Shown: positions 26,900-36,075, counted from the first letter of the stretch. The stretch: 64,000 nt of DNA from Desulfobotulus mexicanus (GCF_006175995.1 NZ_VDMB01000006.1:87686-151685), one strand, 5' to 3'. The notes: generated by a model not told the origin, from the letters alone. Made by a program: numbers and translations.

Positions 26900-27588
26900 G
26901 GCATATTCTTCCCAAAACTCTTCCGGTACAAGCTGTTCAGCACTTCCGCCTCCACGCCATTGACCCTTGCATATTTTTCCATATAAACGGCAGCAACGGC
27001 TTCTTCCATATCCAAAAGTCCCCCGCTTTGGGCCAGAAGGAGCATGGGCAGTACATGGGTCTCCTGCTGCAAAGCGGGCTGTATGTAGCCATCATAAACA
27101 GGAAAAAGACCAGCTTTGGCAAAAAAACCAAGCCTTCTTTCACGCACAGTCCTGTCCCTGTCATTTTCAGCCCGATCCGGGTCCTCCACCTCCAGAATTC
27201 TGTGCTCCGGCATGGGCATGCCTGCTGCAGCAAAGGTTTCCTGCGCCATGGCCGCAGCTAGCACCCCTGAACCCAGCCCCTGCCCCCGGATATCCGGGTT
27301 CACCGCAAGATAGATCAGAAAAGCAGCAGAAATACGCGGCAGAAACTGCAGGGTGCACAGAGCTGCCGTACGCAGGCCATTTTCTTCTTCTGAAGGAATA
27401 CGAAAGACCAGCACAAGCCCCAGAGGGTCTTTCGCCGTTTTCATGATAATGCCGTCCGGCTCCTTTTCCTCAGGAGGAAAAGCATTATGATAAATTCTCC
27501 AGAAATCAAAGTCTTCTGCCAGATCATCACAGCCCCCCGAAGGAAGCCATTTTCCATCTTGATTCTTAACCATAACAAGACTTGCCAT
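26896..27588 (-). CDS. GNAT family N-acetyltransferase
   Basis: A 230-residue protein with GNAT motif A (YLAVNPDIRGQGLGSGVL) and motif B-like LGFFAKAGLFPVYDGYIQPAL. Substrate is unknown. The ATG at 27588 has an AGGAG site, so the ten-residue extension is dropped. It is translationally coupled to the AlkD-like gene. Confidence 0.82.
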   Translation of the reverse strand: MASLVMVKNQDGKWLPSGGCDDLAEDFDFWRIYHNAFPPEEKEPDGIIMKTAKDPLGLVLVFRIPSEEENGLRTAALCTLQFLPRISAAFLIYLAVNPDIRGQGLGSGVLAAAMAQETFAAAGMPMPEHRILEVEDPDRAENDRDRTVRERRLGFFAKAGLFPVYDGYIQPALQQETHVLPMLLLAQSGGLLDMEEAVAAVYMEKYARVNGVEAEVLNSLYRKSFGKNMP

Positions 27589-27684
27589 TTCTCTTCTCCT
27601 GTGCATGGAATTTTCCAAAAATATAAGCTATAGTTTTTCTTTTTACTGTAACAATAAAAATCATTCTTTACCGGAAAAGACAAT

Positions 27685-28044
27685 ATGAAGCACTCCCAAA
27701 ATACCAATCACGGCCTGGTTTATTCTACGGAACTTGGCCGCACCTGCCCTGCATGCGAACGATCTGAAAAAGCCTGTATATGTAAAAATGCCAGCATAAG
27801 CCTCCCAAAGGACGGAGTGATACGCATCAGCAGAGAAACCAAAGGCCGCAAAGGAAAAGGTGTTACCCTGGTTTCCGGGCTACCCGGAGAAAAGATAGAC
27901 GATACGGCAAAGGAGCTGAAGCAGCGCTGCGGCTGCGGCGGCACAGTTAAAGACGGACGCATTGAAATTCAGGGCGACCACAGGGACACCATCCTTTCCT
28001 GGCTTACACAAAAGGGATACAAGGCAAAAAAAGCCGGAGGCTGA
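27685..28044 (+). CDS. yciH: SUI1/YciH family translation initiation factor-like protein
   Basis: A 119-residue protein with an N-terminal zinc-ribbon-like segment (CPACERSEKACIC) and a C-terminal SUI1 domain (VTLVSGLPG, LKQRCGCGGTVKDGRIEIQGDH). Bacterial YciH resembles eIF1 and affects start-codon fidelity. It is the first gene of an apparent operon with the CDF transporter, whose start lies one base after its stop. Confidence 0.9.
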   Translation: MKHSQNTNHGLVYSTELGRTCPACERSEKACICKNASISLPKDGVIRISRETKGRKGKGVTLVSGLPGEKIDDTAKELKQRCGCGGTVKDGRIEIQGDHRDTILSWLTQKGYKAKKAGG

Positions 28045-28045
28045 A

Positions 28046-28969
28046 TTGGGTTCAGACACACTCAAACGCATACAGCGCATCACCCTTGCAGGCCTTGTGG
28101 TGAACATCATACTTGTAGCAGTTAAGTACAGTGCCGGATGGTGGGGTCACAGTGAAGCCCTGATGGCCGATGCCGTTCACTCGGCAACGGATGCCATAAC
28201 AGACATTGTGGTCATAGCCGGAGCCATTATCTGGACTCGCCCGCCTGATGAGGATCACCCCTACGGCCATCAGCGCATGGAAACCATGGTAACCCTCTTT
28301 ATCGGCGTACTGCTTCTGGCTGCGGGTATCGGCATCGGCGTGGAAGCAGCCCGCAACCTGCTGGCCGGTCACAGGGTGCAGCCAATGCCCATCGCCGCCT
28401 ATGCCGCAGCCTTTTCCATTTTCATCAAGGAAGCCATTTACCGCTGGACCTACAAAGTTGGCGTTCAGGTGGGCAGTGCTGCGGTCATGGCCAATGCCTG
28501 GCATCACCGCATTGATGCCTTGAGTTCCATACCGGCCTTCCTTGCCGTATCTGCTGCCATTCTCTTTCCGGATCTGCTTTTTCTGGACACCATAGGTGCC
28601 CTTGTAGTATCCGTATTCATAGCACAGGCGGCCACAAAAATTATATGGCCCAACCTCAGGGAACTTATGGCCACGGGCGCTTCGCCCGATACCTGTCGGA
28701 GCATCGCACACCACGCCTGCTCCCACCCTGCGGTGCTGGATGCCCACCATATCCGCACCCGTTTTCATGGCACACGGATCTTTGCGGATATCCATCTGGT
28801 GGTGGACGGCAACCTCACCGTGCGTCAGGCCCACAACATTGCAGAAGAAGTCCGCCAGCGTCTCATACAGCAAACACCGGACATGGAAGATGTGATCATA
28901 CATATCGAGCCACCGGACCCCATACGCCCCCCCCATCACCCCCTCACCTGCAAAGGAGATGGCTTATGA
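28046..28969 (+). CDS. cation diffusion facilitator (zinc/iron/manganese efflux)
   Basis: A 307-residue CDF protein. The metal site residues appear in ALMADAVHSATD (helix 2) and HHRIDALSS (helix 5), followed by a cytosolic domain with HHIRTRFHG and VDGNLTVRQAHNIAEEV. The best start is TTG at 28046, six bases after GGAGG and just behind the yciH stop; an in-frame ATG at 27962 would lie inside yciH. It exports divalent metals by proton exchange; the metal cannot be told. Confidence 0.9.
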   Translation: MGSDTLKRIQRITLAGLVVNIILVAVKYSAGWWGHSEALMADAVHSATDAITDIVVIAGAIIWTRPPDEDHPYGHQRMETMVTLFIGVLLLAAGIGIGVEAARNLLAGHRVQPMPIAAYAAAFSIFIKEAIYRWTYKVGVQVGSAAVMANAWHHRIDALSSIPAFLAVSAAILFPDLLFLDTIGALVVSVFIAQAATKIIWPNLRELMATGASPDTCRSIAHHACSHPAVLDAHHIRTRFHGTRIFADIHLVVDGNLTVRQAHNIAEEVRQRLIQQTPDMEDVIIHIEPPDPIRPPHHPLTCKGDGL

Positions 28970-29799
28970 ACTGCCCTGCTAAATCCGTACTTGTCCTTAC
29001 GGACATTGAAGGTATCACCGGCGTTTATGAAAAAGCCCAGTGCAAGCCCTATACACCGGAATGGAAGGAAGCCCGTCACCTTATCACAGCCGACCTCAGC
29101 GCAGCCATTGCAGGACTCAAGGATGCAGGGGTTGAAGAAATCCATGTACGGGACATGCACGGCACAGGCTTCAATATCCTGCCCCGGTTCATGCCCGAAG
29201 AAGGTGTTTTTCTTAAACAGGGACACCGCTGGTATCCCGTACCCCTTCTGGGTGAAATCCCCGAAGCAGACCTTGCCATAATGATCGGCTGGCATGCAGC
29301 CGCAGATCAGGTGGACGGTTTCAGCCCCCATATGTTCCACAGGGACATAGACTGGGTCCGCATCGACAACAGGGCAGTCACGGAAGTGGAAATCATGGCG
29401 GCTGTCCTTGCGGAACACAAGATTCCCGTTGCCATGGTCACAGCAGACCTTACGGCATGCCGCCGCATATCCGCGAACCTGCCATGGGCAAAAACCGTGA
29501 CCATCCCCAAAAAAGAAATCGGGAGTAAAAAAACAGCGGATATCCATAAAAGTATCCGGGACAATGCCCGTGAAGCAGCGGCATCCGGAGAACCCTTCCC
29601 CTGCTTCAAAACAGGTCCCTTTCTTATGGAAAGCAGCATCCGGGGCGAAATCCGCAAGGGCTACTTCCCTTCGGGCAGGGCGGTGCTGACAACACTTCTG
29701 CGCCAGAGTGTATTCAAGGGAATCCCTGCGGGAATGATCCCGTCCATCCTCAACGGATACAGATGGCTTGGGTTCTGGCAGAACATTATGAATGGATAA
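28966..29799 (+). CDS. M55 family D-aminopeptidase (DppA-like)
   Basis: A 277-residue protein with the M55 motifs VLVLTDIEGITGV, EIHVRDMHGTG and MIGWHA, which carry the zinc-ligand Asp, Glu and His residues. DppA-type enzymes cleave D-amino acid peptides, possibly from peptidoglycan. The ATG at 28966 overlaps the CDF stop (ATGA) and has an AAAGGAG site. Third gene of the yciH-CDF-M55 operon. Confidence 0.88.
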   Translation: MNCPAKSVLVLTDIEGITGVYEKAQCKPYTPEWKEARHLITADLSAAIAGLKDAGVEEIHVRDMHGTGFNILPRFMPEEGVFLKQGHRWYPVPLLGEIPEADLAIMIGWHAAADQVDGFSPHMFHRDIDWVRIDNRAVTEVEIMAAVLAEHKIPVAMVTADLTACRRISANLPWAKTVTIPKKEIGSKKTADIHKSIRDNAREAAASGEPFPCFKTGPFLMESSIRGEIRKGYFPSGRAVLTTLLRQSVFKGIPAGMIPSILNGYRWLGFWQNIMNG

Positions 29800-29931
29800 A
29801 AAGTTGCACGCAGCCTGCAGGATGAATCCTCTGCAATGCTGTGGGCATAGTAATGAATACTATGACTTAAGACATTTTGAAGTAGAGAAATCCTGACGAT
29901 CCGTCACAGGAAAATTCTTGGGAGGGAAACA

Positions 29932-31155
29932 ATGATAGCTGGTATTTCCATAAAAAATTTCAGAGGTATCCGGGAGATTGCCAGCCTTCCGCTTTCAAGA
30001 TTCCATGTCCTTGCCGGGCCAAATGGTGCAGGAAAAACAAGCTTTCTGGATGCCATTGACTTTGTTCGTGACTGCCTCACCCAGAGTCCGGCAGCAGCTG
30101 TGGAATCCCGTCACATAGCAGATTTCAATGACCTGACATGGATGCGGCAGGGAGGGCCCATAGAAATTGAACTATGGCTGGATCTGGGAAATCACGTTCC
30201 CTCCTTGTCAGAGAGCCTTATCCATTACAGACTGGCAATCAAACCTGATCCAAAACTTGGCGTTCATGTCAGTGATGAACTGCTTCGCCAATATTCAAAA
30301 AACTGGCTTCCTCCAGGCAAAAAAACAGAATTCAGCCCAAAGGTAAAACCACGAAGATTATTAGGTAAAACGGCAAAAGGCACGGATTTTTACAGGCGTG
30401 AAAAGGGCACATACCAAGACTCCTTTAATTTCGGTCTGGATAAATCAGCCCTTGCCCTCACCCCACCCGATGAAGAGCGTTATCCCACAGCCAATGCTGT
30501 GCGCCGCTTCCTTATGCAGGGTGTCCGATACATCCAGCTAAACAGTCCGGCCATGCGCCTGCCATGTCCTGCAATGCGCCCGGCGGATCTCGAACTTGAT
30601 GGCACGAATCTGGCCCGTGCGGTCGGTCGGCTTCTCGGAGCCAATGGTGGTTCCGGACCCCACTGGGCAGAGAGAGGATCTCCGGTATCAAACTGGGCGG
30701 AACACCTGCGCTATGCCCTGCCCGATCTGGTCAACATCGGATGGGCCAGAAGACAAGCCGACAATGCGGAATATCTCATGCTTCGCTACAACAACGGTCT
30801 TGAAGCTCCAAACTGGATGCTGTCCGACGGCACCTTGAGAATGCTGGCACTGACCCTGCCTGCCTTCCTGCCCCCTCAGCCAGCCCTTTATATGGTGGAA
30901 GAACCCGAAAACGGCGTGCATCCGAAAGCACTTGAAATCATACTCCGTTCTCTTTCAACGGTTCCTGATTCCCAGATGCTGCTGGCGACGCATTCTCCTT
31001 TTGTAGTTCAGCAATGTGGCATCGCCCCTCTGCTCTGCTTCAGCCGAGATGCAGAAGGCACGCATATTACTCCCGGAGCAGAGCATCCCATACTGAGAGA
31101 CTGGGATGGCACCCCGGATCTGGGAATCGTATTTGCAGCGGGGGTGCTTGAATGA
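29932..31155 (+). CDS. AAA/ABC-like ATPase (OLD/RecF type) of a two-gene module
   Basis: A 407-residue ATPase: IKNFRGIREI start, Walker A GPNGAGKTS at 29-37, ABC-like signature LSDGTLRML near 298, Walker B YMVEEPENGVHP near 319 and switch LLATHSPFVV. This is the AAA_21 architecture found in many phage-defence ATPases. No nuclease domain is visible in it. It overlaps the next gene by 4 bases (ATGA), so the two form a unit. The module stands directly upstream of the WYL-CRISPR locus. A defence role is inferred from context; ATPase-plus-partner systems such as PARIS, Septu or the ATPase pair of MADS are comparable in layout only. Confidence 0.8.
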   Translation: MIAGISIKNFRGIREIASLPLSRFHVLAGPNGAGKTSFLDAIDFVRDCLTQSPAAAVESRHIADFNDLTWMRQGGPIEIELWLDLGNHVPSLSESLIHYRLAIKPDPKLGVHVSDELLRQYSKNWLPPGKKTEFSPKVKPRRLLGKTAKGTDFYRREKGTYQDSFNFGLDKSALALTPPDEERYPTANAVRRFLMQGVRYIQLNSPAMRLPCPAMRPADLELDGTNLARAVGRLLGANGGSGPHWAERGSPVSNWAEHLRYALPDLVNIGWARRQADNAEYLMLRYNNGLEAPNWMLSDGTLRMLALTLPAFLPPQPALYMVEEPENGVHPKALEIILRSLSTVPDSQMLLATHSPFVVQQCGIAPLLCFSRDAEGTHITPGAEHPILRDWDGTPDLGIVFAAGVLE

Positions 31156-31775
31156 AGGATTTATTTCTCTATGTCGCCGATGCCGATGCCCAGGCATTCA
31201 TGAAGTCCCTTCTCCATAAGCCCGCAGCACTGGGCATCCGACAAATCACCTTTGACATAGACCGCCATCCTCAGAAAGATTCCGGAATGGTGCAAAGCGG
31301 TGCTGAACTGGCGAGGATGCGAAAAGGCCAGTACCGAAAGGCACTTCTTGCATGGGATCACCACGGTTCCGGTCGTGATCATAAACAGCCTCCAGATGTC
31401 GTTCGGAGTGAAATTCAAAACAGGCTGGATTCATTCACCTGGAAGGAAAACAGTTCCGTCACCATTTTTGTACCAGAGTTAGAAGAGTGGCTCTGGTATT
31501 GCGAAAAGGCACTCCTTGCTTACTGGGGAATCTCTGCCAACACCCTTGAAATCTGGCTTGATGAACGGGCAAATAAGCTCGGAAAATCCATCGAAATCCT
31601 CAAAGCAGAACAGCCCAAAGAGCTCTTTGAATATGTCATGCGAGAACGCCTCAAGCGGACAATATCTCCCCGTGATTTTGAAGAAATTGGCAGGCTCGCC
31701 GGGGTCAAGGGCTTAGTTGCCTGCGAAAGCTTTCGCTCTATTAGCAGTACCTTAAAATCATGGTTCCCCAAATGA
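31152..31775 (+). CDS. partner protein of the ATPase, possible effector
   Basis: A 207-residue protein translated from an ATGA overlap with the ATPase gene. Early acidic residues (LYVADADAQAFM), a WDHHGSGRDHK segment and PELEEWLWY in the middle could form a metal site of TOPRIM-like or other nuclease type, as in ATPase-linked partner proteins (for example the DUF4276 or DUF4435 groups). I cannot place it in a family with confidence; the MAD4 protein of the methylation-associated defence system is a candidate from memory only. The C-terminal half is helical and basic. Confidence 0.7.
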   Translation: MKDLFLYVADADAQAFMKSLLHKPAALGIRQITFDIDRHPQKDSGMVQSGAELARMRKGQYRKALLAWDHHGSGRDHKQPPDVVRSEIQNRLDSFTWKENSSVTIFVPELEEWLWYCEKALLAYWGISANTLEIWLDERANKLGKSIEILKAEQPKELFEYVMRERLKRTISPRDFEEIGRLAGVKGLVACESFRSISSTLKSWFPK

Positions 31776-32057
31776 TCCAGAAACAATCAAGATCCCTTTC
31801 TTTTCGAATGCCCGACTTTGCAGAAACAACGATAAAACGGCTTCCATTAGACTCTGCTTCCTGCATACAATTGCAATCCTCCGTTTAAGCCTTGCCCCCA
31901 CCACAAAATATGATATGCCTATATCCTGATCCATCGGCAAAAAGACCCAAAACCATTTATTGATACCAAACAGCCAGAAGTCTTTTCCTGCGGATTCTCA
32001 GGCCCAGACCAGCCCCGGAATCTCAGGGCTGTACTGTTTCATTCTCCGGAGACACCC

Positions 32058-33020
32058 ATGAACCAGCTCGAACGTATCTACCGTATTGACGCCCTCCTCC
32101 AGACGGGAAAATGCATTCCCCTTTCACGCATGGAAGAGGAAATGGAGAAATCACGCTCCAGCATTAAAAGGGATATTCAGTACATGAGGGATTATTTTGA
32201 TGCCCCCATCATCTATAATAAACAGAACCACTGCTACCGCTATGACGCTGATGCCGGCAGCTTTGAGCTGCCGGGTTTCTGGCTCAGCCAGACGGAACTC
32301 TACGCCCTGAGACTGCTTCAGGAAGTTACTGATACGGAAGAAAAGGCTGCCATGGCACCCTTTCTGGTGCCTGTCCGGGAAAAACTGGACAAAGCACTTG
32401 CCAAACTCGGCCACGATCCCGGACTCATCGCACGCTGCATTCAGGTGATGCCCGTATATCAGCGACAGCTCGAAAGGCCGGTTTTCTCGGCTGTATGCAA
32501 GGCGCTGCTACAGGCCCAGGTGCTGGATATCCGCTACCACGGTCGGGGCGAAGACAAGATCGAAAATCGGCGCATCCACCCCCAAAAACTGATCCAGTAT
32601 CAGATCAACTGGTATCTGGTGGCCCACTGTGAGTTACGAAAGGAGCTGCGCACCTTTTCCATGGACCGCATCTCCGTCATGGCTCTACCCGGACTTCCTG
32701 CGGAACTCATTGACCCGAAAAAAATAAAAGAACACACGGAAAGTGGGTTCGGAATTTTTGCAGGAAAAGCTGAAAATACTGCATTTCTAAGATTTTATCA
32801 GCCCAACGCCCGCTGGGTGAAAGATGAAAAGTGGCATAAAAACCAGATGACCCGCTGGGACGGCGATACCCTGATTTTATCGCTTCCCTACAACAGCTCC
32901 ACCGAGCTTGTGCGGGAAATTCTGCGCCACGGGCCGGGGGTAAAAGTAGAAAGCCCGGAAAGCCTGAAGAAAGAAGTGGTGGAGGCATTGCAAAAAAGTC
33001 TGGGAAATTATGAGGTGTAA
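32058..33020 (+). CDS. WYL-domain transcriptional regulator
   Basis: A 320-residue regulator. An N-terminal winged helix-turn-helix (LERIYRIDALLQ, SRSSIKRDIQYMRDYFDAP) is followed by a WYL ligand domain (NWYLVAHCELRKELRTFSMDRI) and a C-terminal WCX region. WYL regulators are often found beside CRISPR-Cas and other defence genes and respond to nucleic acid or nucleotide signals. It lies 100 bp upstream of cas3 in the same direction, suggesting it controls the cas operon. Confidence 0.9.
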   Translation: MNQLERIYRIDALLQTGKCIPLSRMEEEMEKSRSSIKRDIQYMRDYFDAPIIYNKQNHCYRYDADAGSFELPGFWLSQTELYALRLLQEVTDTEEKAAMAPFLVPVREKLDKALAKLGHDPGLIARCIQVMPVYQRQLERPVFSAVCKALLQAQVLDIRYHGRGEDKIENRRIHPQKLIQYQINWYLVAHCELRKELRTFSMDRISVMALPGLPAELIDPKKIKEHTESGFGIFAGKAENTAFLRFYQPNARWVKDEKWHKNQMTRWDGDTLILSLPYNSSTELVREILRHGPGVKVESPESLKKEVVEALQKSLGNYEV

Positions 33021-33044
33021 AAAAGTTAATTTTTTTTTGGGGGT

Positions 33045-33061
33045 GCACCACTATATGGTGC
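33045..33061. promoter_or_regulatory. palindrome upstream of cas3, candidate operator
   Basis: GCACCA (33045-33050), a 5-base centre, then TGGTGC (33056-33061). It is placed 60 bp before the cas3 start and just after the WYL gene. The same CACC/GGTG pairing recurs in the repeat-like element before cas5. Regulator binding is an inference. Confidence 0.45.
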
Positions 33062-33122
33062 GGTGGGTGTGGTATGAAGTATTTTCAAAGGTCGTAAAAT
33101 ACAGACTGAAAAAGGAGATTCC

Positions 33123-35273
33123 ATGTTCTACGCGCACTCACACGCTGATCTTCCAAAAGACTCCTGGCATACTCTAGATGACCACCTGACAGGCGTTGCC
33201 CTCATGGCCCGTGAATTTGCGGACAGTTTTAATGCTGGAGACTGGGGTCATGCATCAGGCATAGGCCATGATCTTGGAAAATATCAGCCACCTTTTCAAA
33301 AAAGGCTCGAAGGCTCAAAAGAAAGCGTTGATCACAGCGGCCCCGGAGCCAGGTGGATACATGAAACCATCAAAGGATACGGAAAACTCATCGCCTATAC
33401 CATTCTGGGACATCACGGCGGAATGCCGGACGGCATCTCCGGTACGCACAGGGATCTTGAGGAAAGACTCAAGACCGCTGCGGACATCCGGACCTGTCTG
33501 CCCCAAACGCCCCAGCTTCCCGCTCTTAAACCCCCCATCCGGATTCAGAATGGATTTCAAGCGGCTTTTTTTACCCGTATGCTTTTTTCCTGCCTCGTGG
33601 ATGCGGATTTTCTGGACACGGAACGCTTTTTAAATCCGGAAAAATTCCATGCCCGTTCCGGGACACCTCCCCTTAGGGATCTGGAACATGCCCTTACCCG
33701 GCACATGCAGGGATTTCAGGCCACTTCTCCCATCAATGAAAAGCGGACTGAAATTCTTAAGGCCTGCCTTGAGGCTGCCAATCAGCCTCCGGGACTCTTT
33801 TCTCTCACTGTGCCCACGGGAGGCGGAAAGACTCTGGCTTCCATGGCCTTTGCCCTGAAACATGCAGGGCTGCATCAGCTCAAACGCATCATTTATGTCA
33901 TCCCCTTTACCAGCATCATTGAACAGAATGCCGAAGTGTTCAGGGATGTTCTGGGTGAAAAGGCAATCATTGAGCATCACAGCAACTTTGCACCAGACCC
34001 GGAGGAAGAGGATGCCCAGCGTCTTCTGGCCCACAGGCTTGCATCGGAAAACTGGGATGCGCCTGTCATCGTCACCACCAACGTCCAGTTTTTTGAATCC
34101 CTCTTTGCCAACAAACCTTCCAGATGCCGCAAACTCCACAATATTGCAGGCAGTGTGATCATTCTGGATGAGGCCCAGATGCTTCCACCAGCCTACATTG
34201 AACCCTGTCTTGCTGCTTTAAAAGAACTCACGGAAAACTACAGGGCCTCCGTTGTATTGTGTACCGCCACCCAACCTGCCCTGGAAAAAGGCCCCCACTT
34301 TGAAAAAGGTCTGAATCCAGAATACATCCGGGAAATTATCCCCGATCCTTTCCATTTCCATGACGCTTTCCGCAGAACAAAACTCACGCTGCTGGGAGAT
34401 CAGTCTGATCAGAATATAGCCGATGCCATAACATCAACAGAGCAGGCCTTGTGCATTGTGAACACCCGAAAGCGGGCGGCAGACATCTTTTCCCTCCTTG
34501 AAGAAGGGGAAAATCTCTTCCATCTCAGTGCCCGTATGTGTCCTGCACACAGAAAGCAAACCCTTCAGGCCATCCGCCGCTGCCTTCACAATAAAGAAGT
34601 CTGTCGGGTTGTTGCCACCCAGCTTGTGGAAGCAGGTGTGGATGTCTCCTTTCCCATGGTTTTCCGGGAAATGGCAGGGCTGGATTCCATCTGTCAGGCT
34701 GCGGGACGCTGCAACAGAAACGGAGAAATAGAGGGCCTCGGGCAGATTCAGGTTTTTCAGCCCCAGGATGGAAAAAGTCCAAAAATGTTCCGGAGAAACA
34801 TTGCCGCAGCAGAGTCCGCACTGCGTCAGTTTGCAGATGACCCTTTTTCACCCCAGGCCATGCACCATTATTTTAAGGAAGCCTACTGGCTTTCCCCGAC
34901 ACTGGATGAAAAAGACATCATGCCTTCTTTTGAAGAAGGCCGAAAAAGTTTACTTTTTCCCTTTCGTACAGTAGCGGAAAAATTCCGCCTCATTGAAAAT
35001 GCCATGCAACCTGTTCTCGTTCCATGGGATGATCATGCCCAGAAACTCATTGAGGAGCTGACATGGTATCCTCACCCATCGGCCCTTTTACGCAAGCTCC
35101 AGACCTATACCGTTCAGGTTTATCCCCATGAATTTCGTCAGCTTGGAGAAAAAGGAGGCATCATGATGATCAATGGTACCTATCCGGCCCTGACGGGCCT
35201 CGATCCCTGGTACTCAAAAGACCTGGGGCTTGTGGTGGATGCTGAAACCAGCCCCGAGTCCTTTATTATTTAA
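33123..35273 (+). CDS. cas3: type I-C Cas3 helicase-nuclease
   Basis: A 716-residue fused Cas3. The HD nuclease part has GIGHDLGKYQPPF near 49, HSGPGARWI and ILGHHGG. The helicase has Walker A VPTGGGKT near 229, the DExH-type box ILDEAQMLPP near 347, CTATQPAL, VVATQLVEAGVDVSFP and motif VI QAAGRCNRNGE. It is recruited by target-bound Cascade to nick and degrade invader DNA. All catalytic motifs look intact. An AAAGGAG site lies before the start. First gene of the locus, 148 bp ahead of cas5. Confidence 0.97.
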   Translation: MFYAHSHADLPKDSWHTLDDHLTGVALMAREFADSFNAGDWGHASGIGHDLGKYQPPFQKRLEGSKESVDHSGPGARWIHETIKGYGKLIAYTILGHHGGMPDGISGTHRDLEERLKTAADIRTCLPQTPQLPALKPPIRIQNGFQAAFFTRMLFSCLVDADFLDTERFLNPEKFHARSGTPPLRDLEHALTRHMQGFQATSPINEKRTEILKACLEAANQPPGLFSLTVPTGGGKTLASMAFALKHAGLHQLKRIIYVIPFTSIIEQNAEVFRDVLGEKAIIEHHSNFAPDPEEEDAQRLLAHRLASENWDAPVIVTTNVQFFESLFANKPSRCRKLHNIAGSVIILDEAQMLPPAYIEPCLAALKELTENYRASVVLCTATQPALEKGPHFEKGLNPEYIREIIPDPFHFHDAFRRTKLTLLGDQSDQNIADAITSTEQALCIVNTRKRAADIFSLLEEGENLFHLSARMCPAHRKQTLQAIRRCLHNKEVCRVVATQLVEAGVDVSFPMVFREMAGLDSICQAAGRCNRNGEIEGLGQIQVFQPQDGKSPKMFRRNIAAAESALRQFADDPFSPQAMHHYFKEAYWLSPTLDEKDIMPSFEEGRKSLLFPFRTVAEKFRLIENAMQPVLVPWDDHAQKLIEELTWYPHPSALLRKLQTYTVQVYPHEFRQLGEKGGIMMINGTYPALTGLDPWYSKDLGLVVDAETSPESFII

Positions 35274-35316
35274 AAAACTGGAAAAATTTGATCTTTTTTT
35301 CCAATAGCATTAACTT

Positions 35317-35380
35317 GTCAGCACCGCTGGTGATGTGGATTGAAACATATGAAGTGAAGTCAAAAAACAAAATTTACAAT
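35317..35380 (+). ncRNA. solitary CRISPR-repeat-like element with spacer-like tail (CreR/CreA candidate)
   Basis: In the cas3-cas5 gap, 35317-35346 starts with GTC, contains a small hairpin (CACC-GCT-GGTG) and ends with GTGGATTGAAAC, identical to the last 12 bases of the array repeats. This keeps the repeat layout (5' GTC, stem-loop, 8-nt handle ATTGAAAC) while replacing the stem. The bases after it (35347 onward) would form a guide of about 34 nt. Guide positions 2-9 (TATGAAGT) and 14-18 (TCAAA) recur with identical spacing upstream of cas3 at 33073-33089. Known CreR and CreA RNAs are degenerate crRNA-like guides encoded among cas genes that repress cas or toxin promoters. Cas5 processing and function are inferred; the 3' end is approximate. 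Confidence 0.55.
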
Positions 35381-35421
35381 TTAGCCCTTACGATTTCCAA
35401 CCTGAAAAAAAAGGAGGCCCC

Positions 35422-36075
35422 ATGTCCTATGGCTGTCGCATACGGGTGCAGGGGGATTACGGATGTTTCACACGTCCGGAAATGAAGGCAGAAAGGGTAA
35501 GCTATGATGTCATCACCCCTTCTGCTGCCCGCGGCATTCTGGAAGCAATCTATTGGAAACCTTCCATACGCTGGGAAATTGACCGGATTCATGTTCTGAA
35601 TCCCATCCGTTTTGACAACATCCGGAGAAATGAAGTCAGCGCAAAAATTCCCACAGGTACAGCCAAAAAAGCCATGAAGGATGGCAGCCCCCTCTTCATG
35701 GCCGCCGAGGAAAACCGGCAGCAGAGAGCCGCCCTGGTTTTAAGGAATGTGGACTATATCATTGAGGCCCATTTTGAATTTACCGGCGAAGAAGATGCCA
35801 ACCCCGGAAAACACGCCGATATTTTCAGAAGACGACTGGAAAAGGGCCAGCATTTCCACCAGCCCTATCTGGGATGCCGGGAGTTTCCCGCACGGGTTCT
35901 TCCGGCAGAGGACATCCTGCCCTCCTTTTTTTCCAAGGAGCCGGAAAGGGATCTGGGCTGGATGCTGCACGACATCGACTATCCCGACGGCATGACCCCA
36001 CGGTTTTTCCGGGCGGTCATGAAGCAGGGCATCATCCATGTACCGCCATGGCAATCTGCGGAGGTGCGTTCATGA
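35422..36075 (+). CDS. cas5: type I-C Cas5 (crRNA-processing endoribonuclease)
   Basis: A 217-residue Cas5c/Cas5d. In type I-C this protein replaces Cas6: it cuts repeat RNA and stays on the 5' handle. The start [46 protein letters not shown] is typical. Tyr44 and the Lys130-His131 pair (PGKHADIF) correspond to the catalytic Tyr and Lys-His of characterised Cas5d enzymes. An AAGGAGG site precedes the ATG. The stop overlaps cas8c by 4 bases. Confidence 0.95.
   Translation: MSYGCRIRVQGDYGCFTRPEMKAERVSYDVITPSAARGILEAIYWKPSIRWEIDRIHVLNPIRFDNIRRNEVSAKIPTGTAKKAMKDGSPLFMAAEENRQQRAALVLRNVDYIIEAHFEFTGEEDANPGKHADIFRRRLEKGQHFHQPYLGCREFPARVLPAEDILPSFFSKEPERDLGWMLHDIDYPDGMTPRFFRAVMKQGIIHVPPWQSAEVRS

Noticed and set aside
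31758..31940. Small minus-strand frame after the ATPase partner gene
   Set aside because: No ribosome site, overlaps the end of the partner gene, unremarkable composition.
34525..34851. Minus-strand frames opposite cas3 (also around 33630-34139)
   Set aside because: Antisense to conserved helicase motifs, no start signals.
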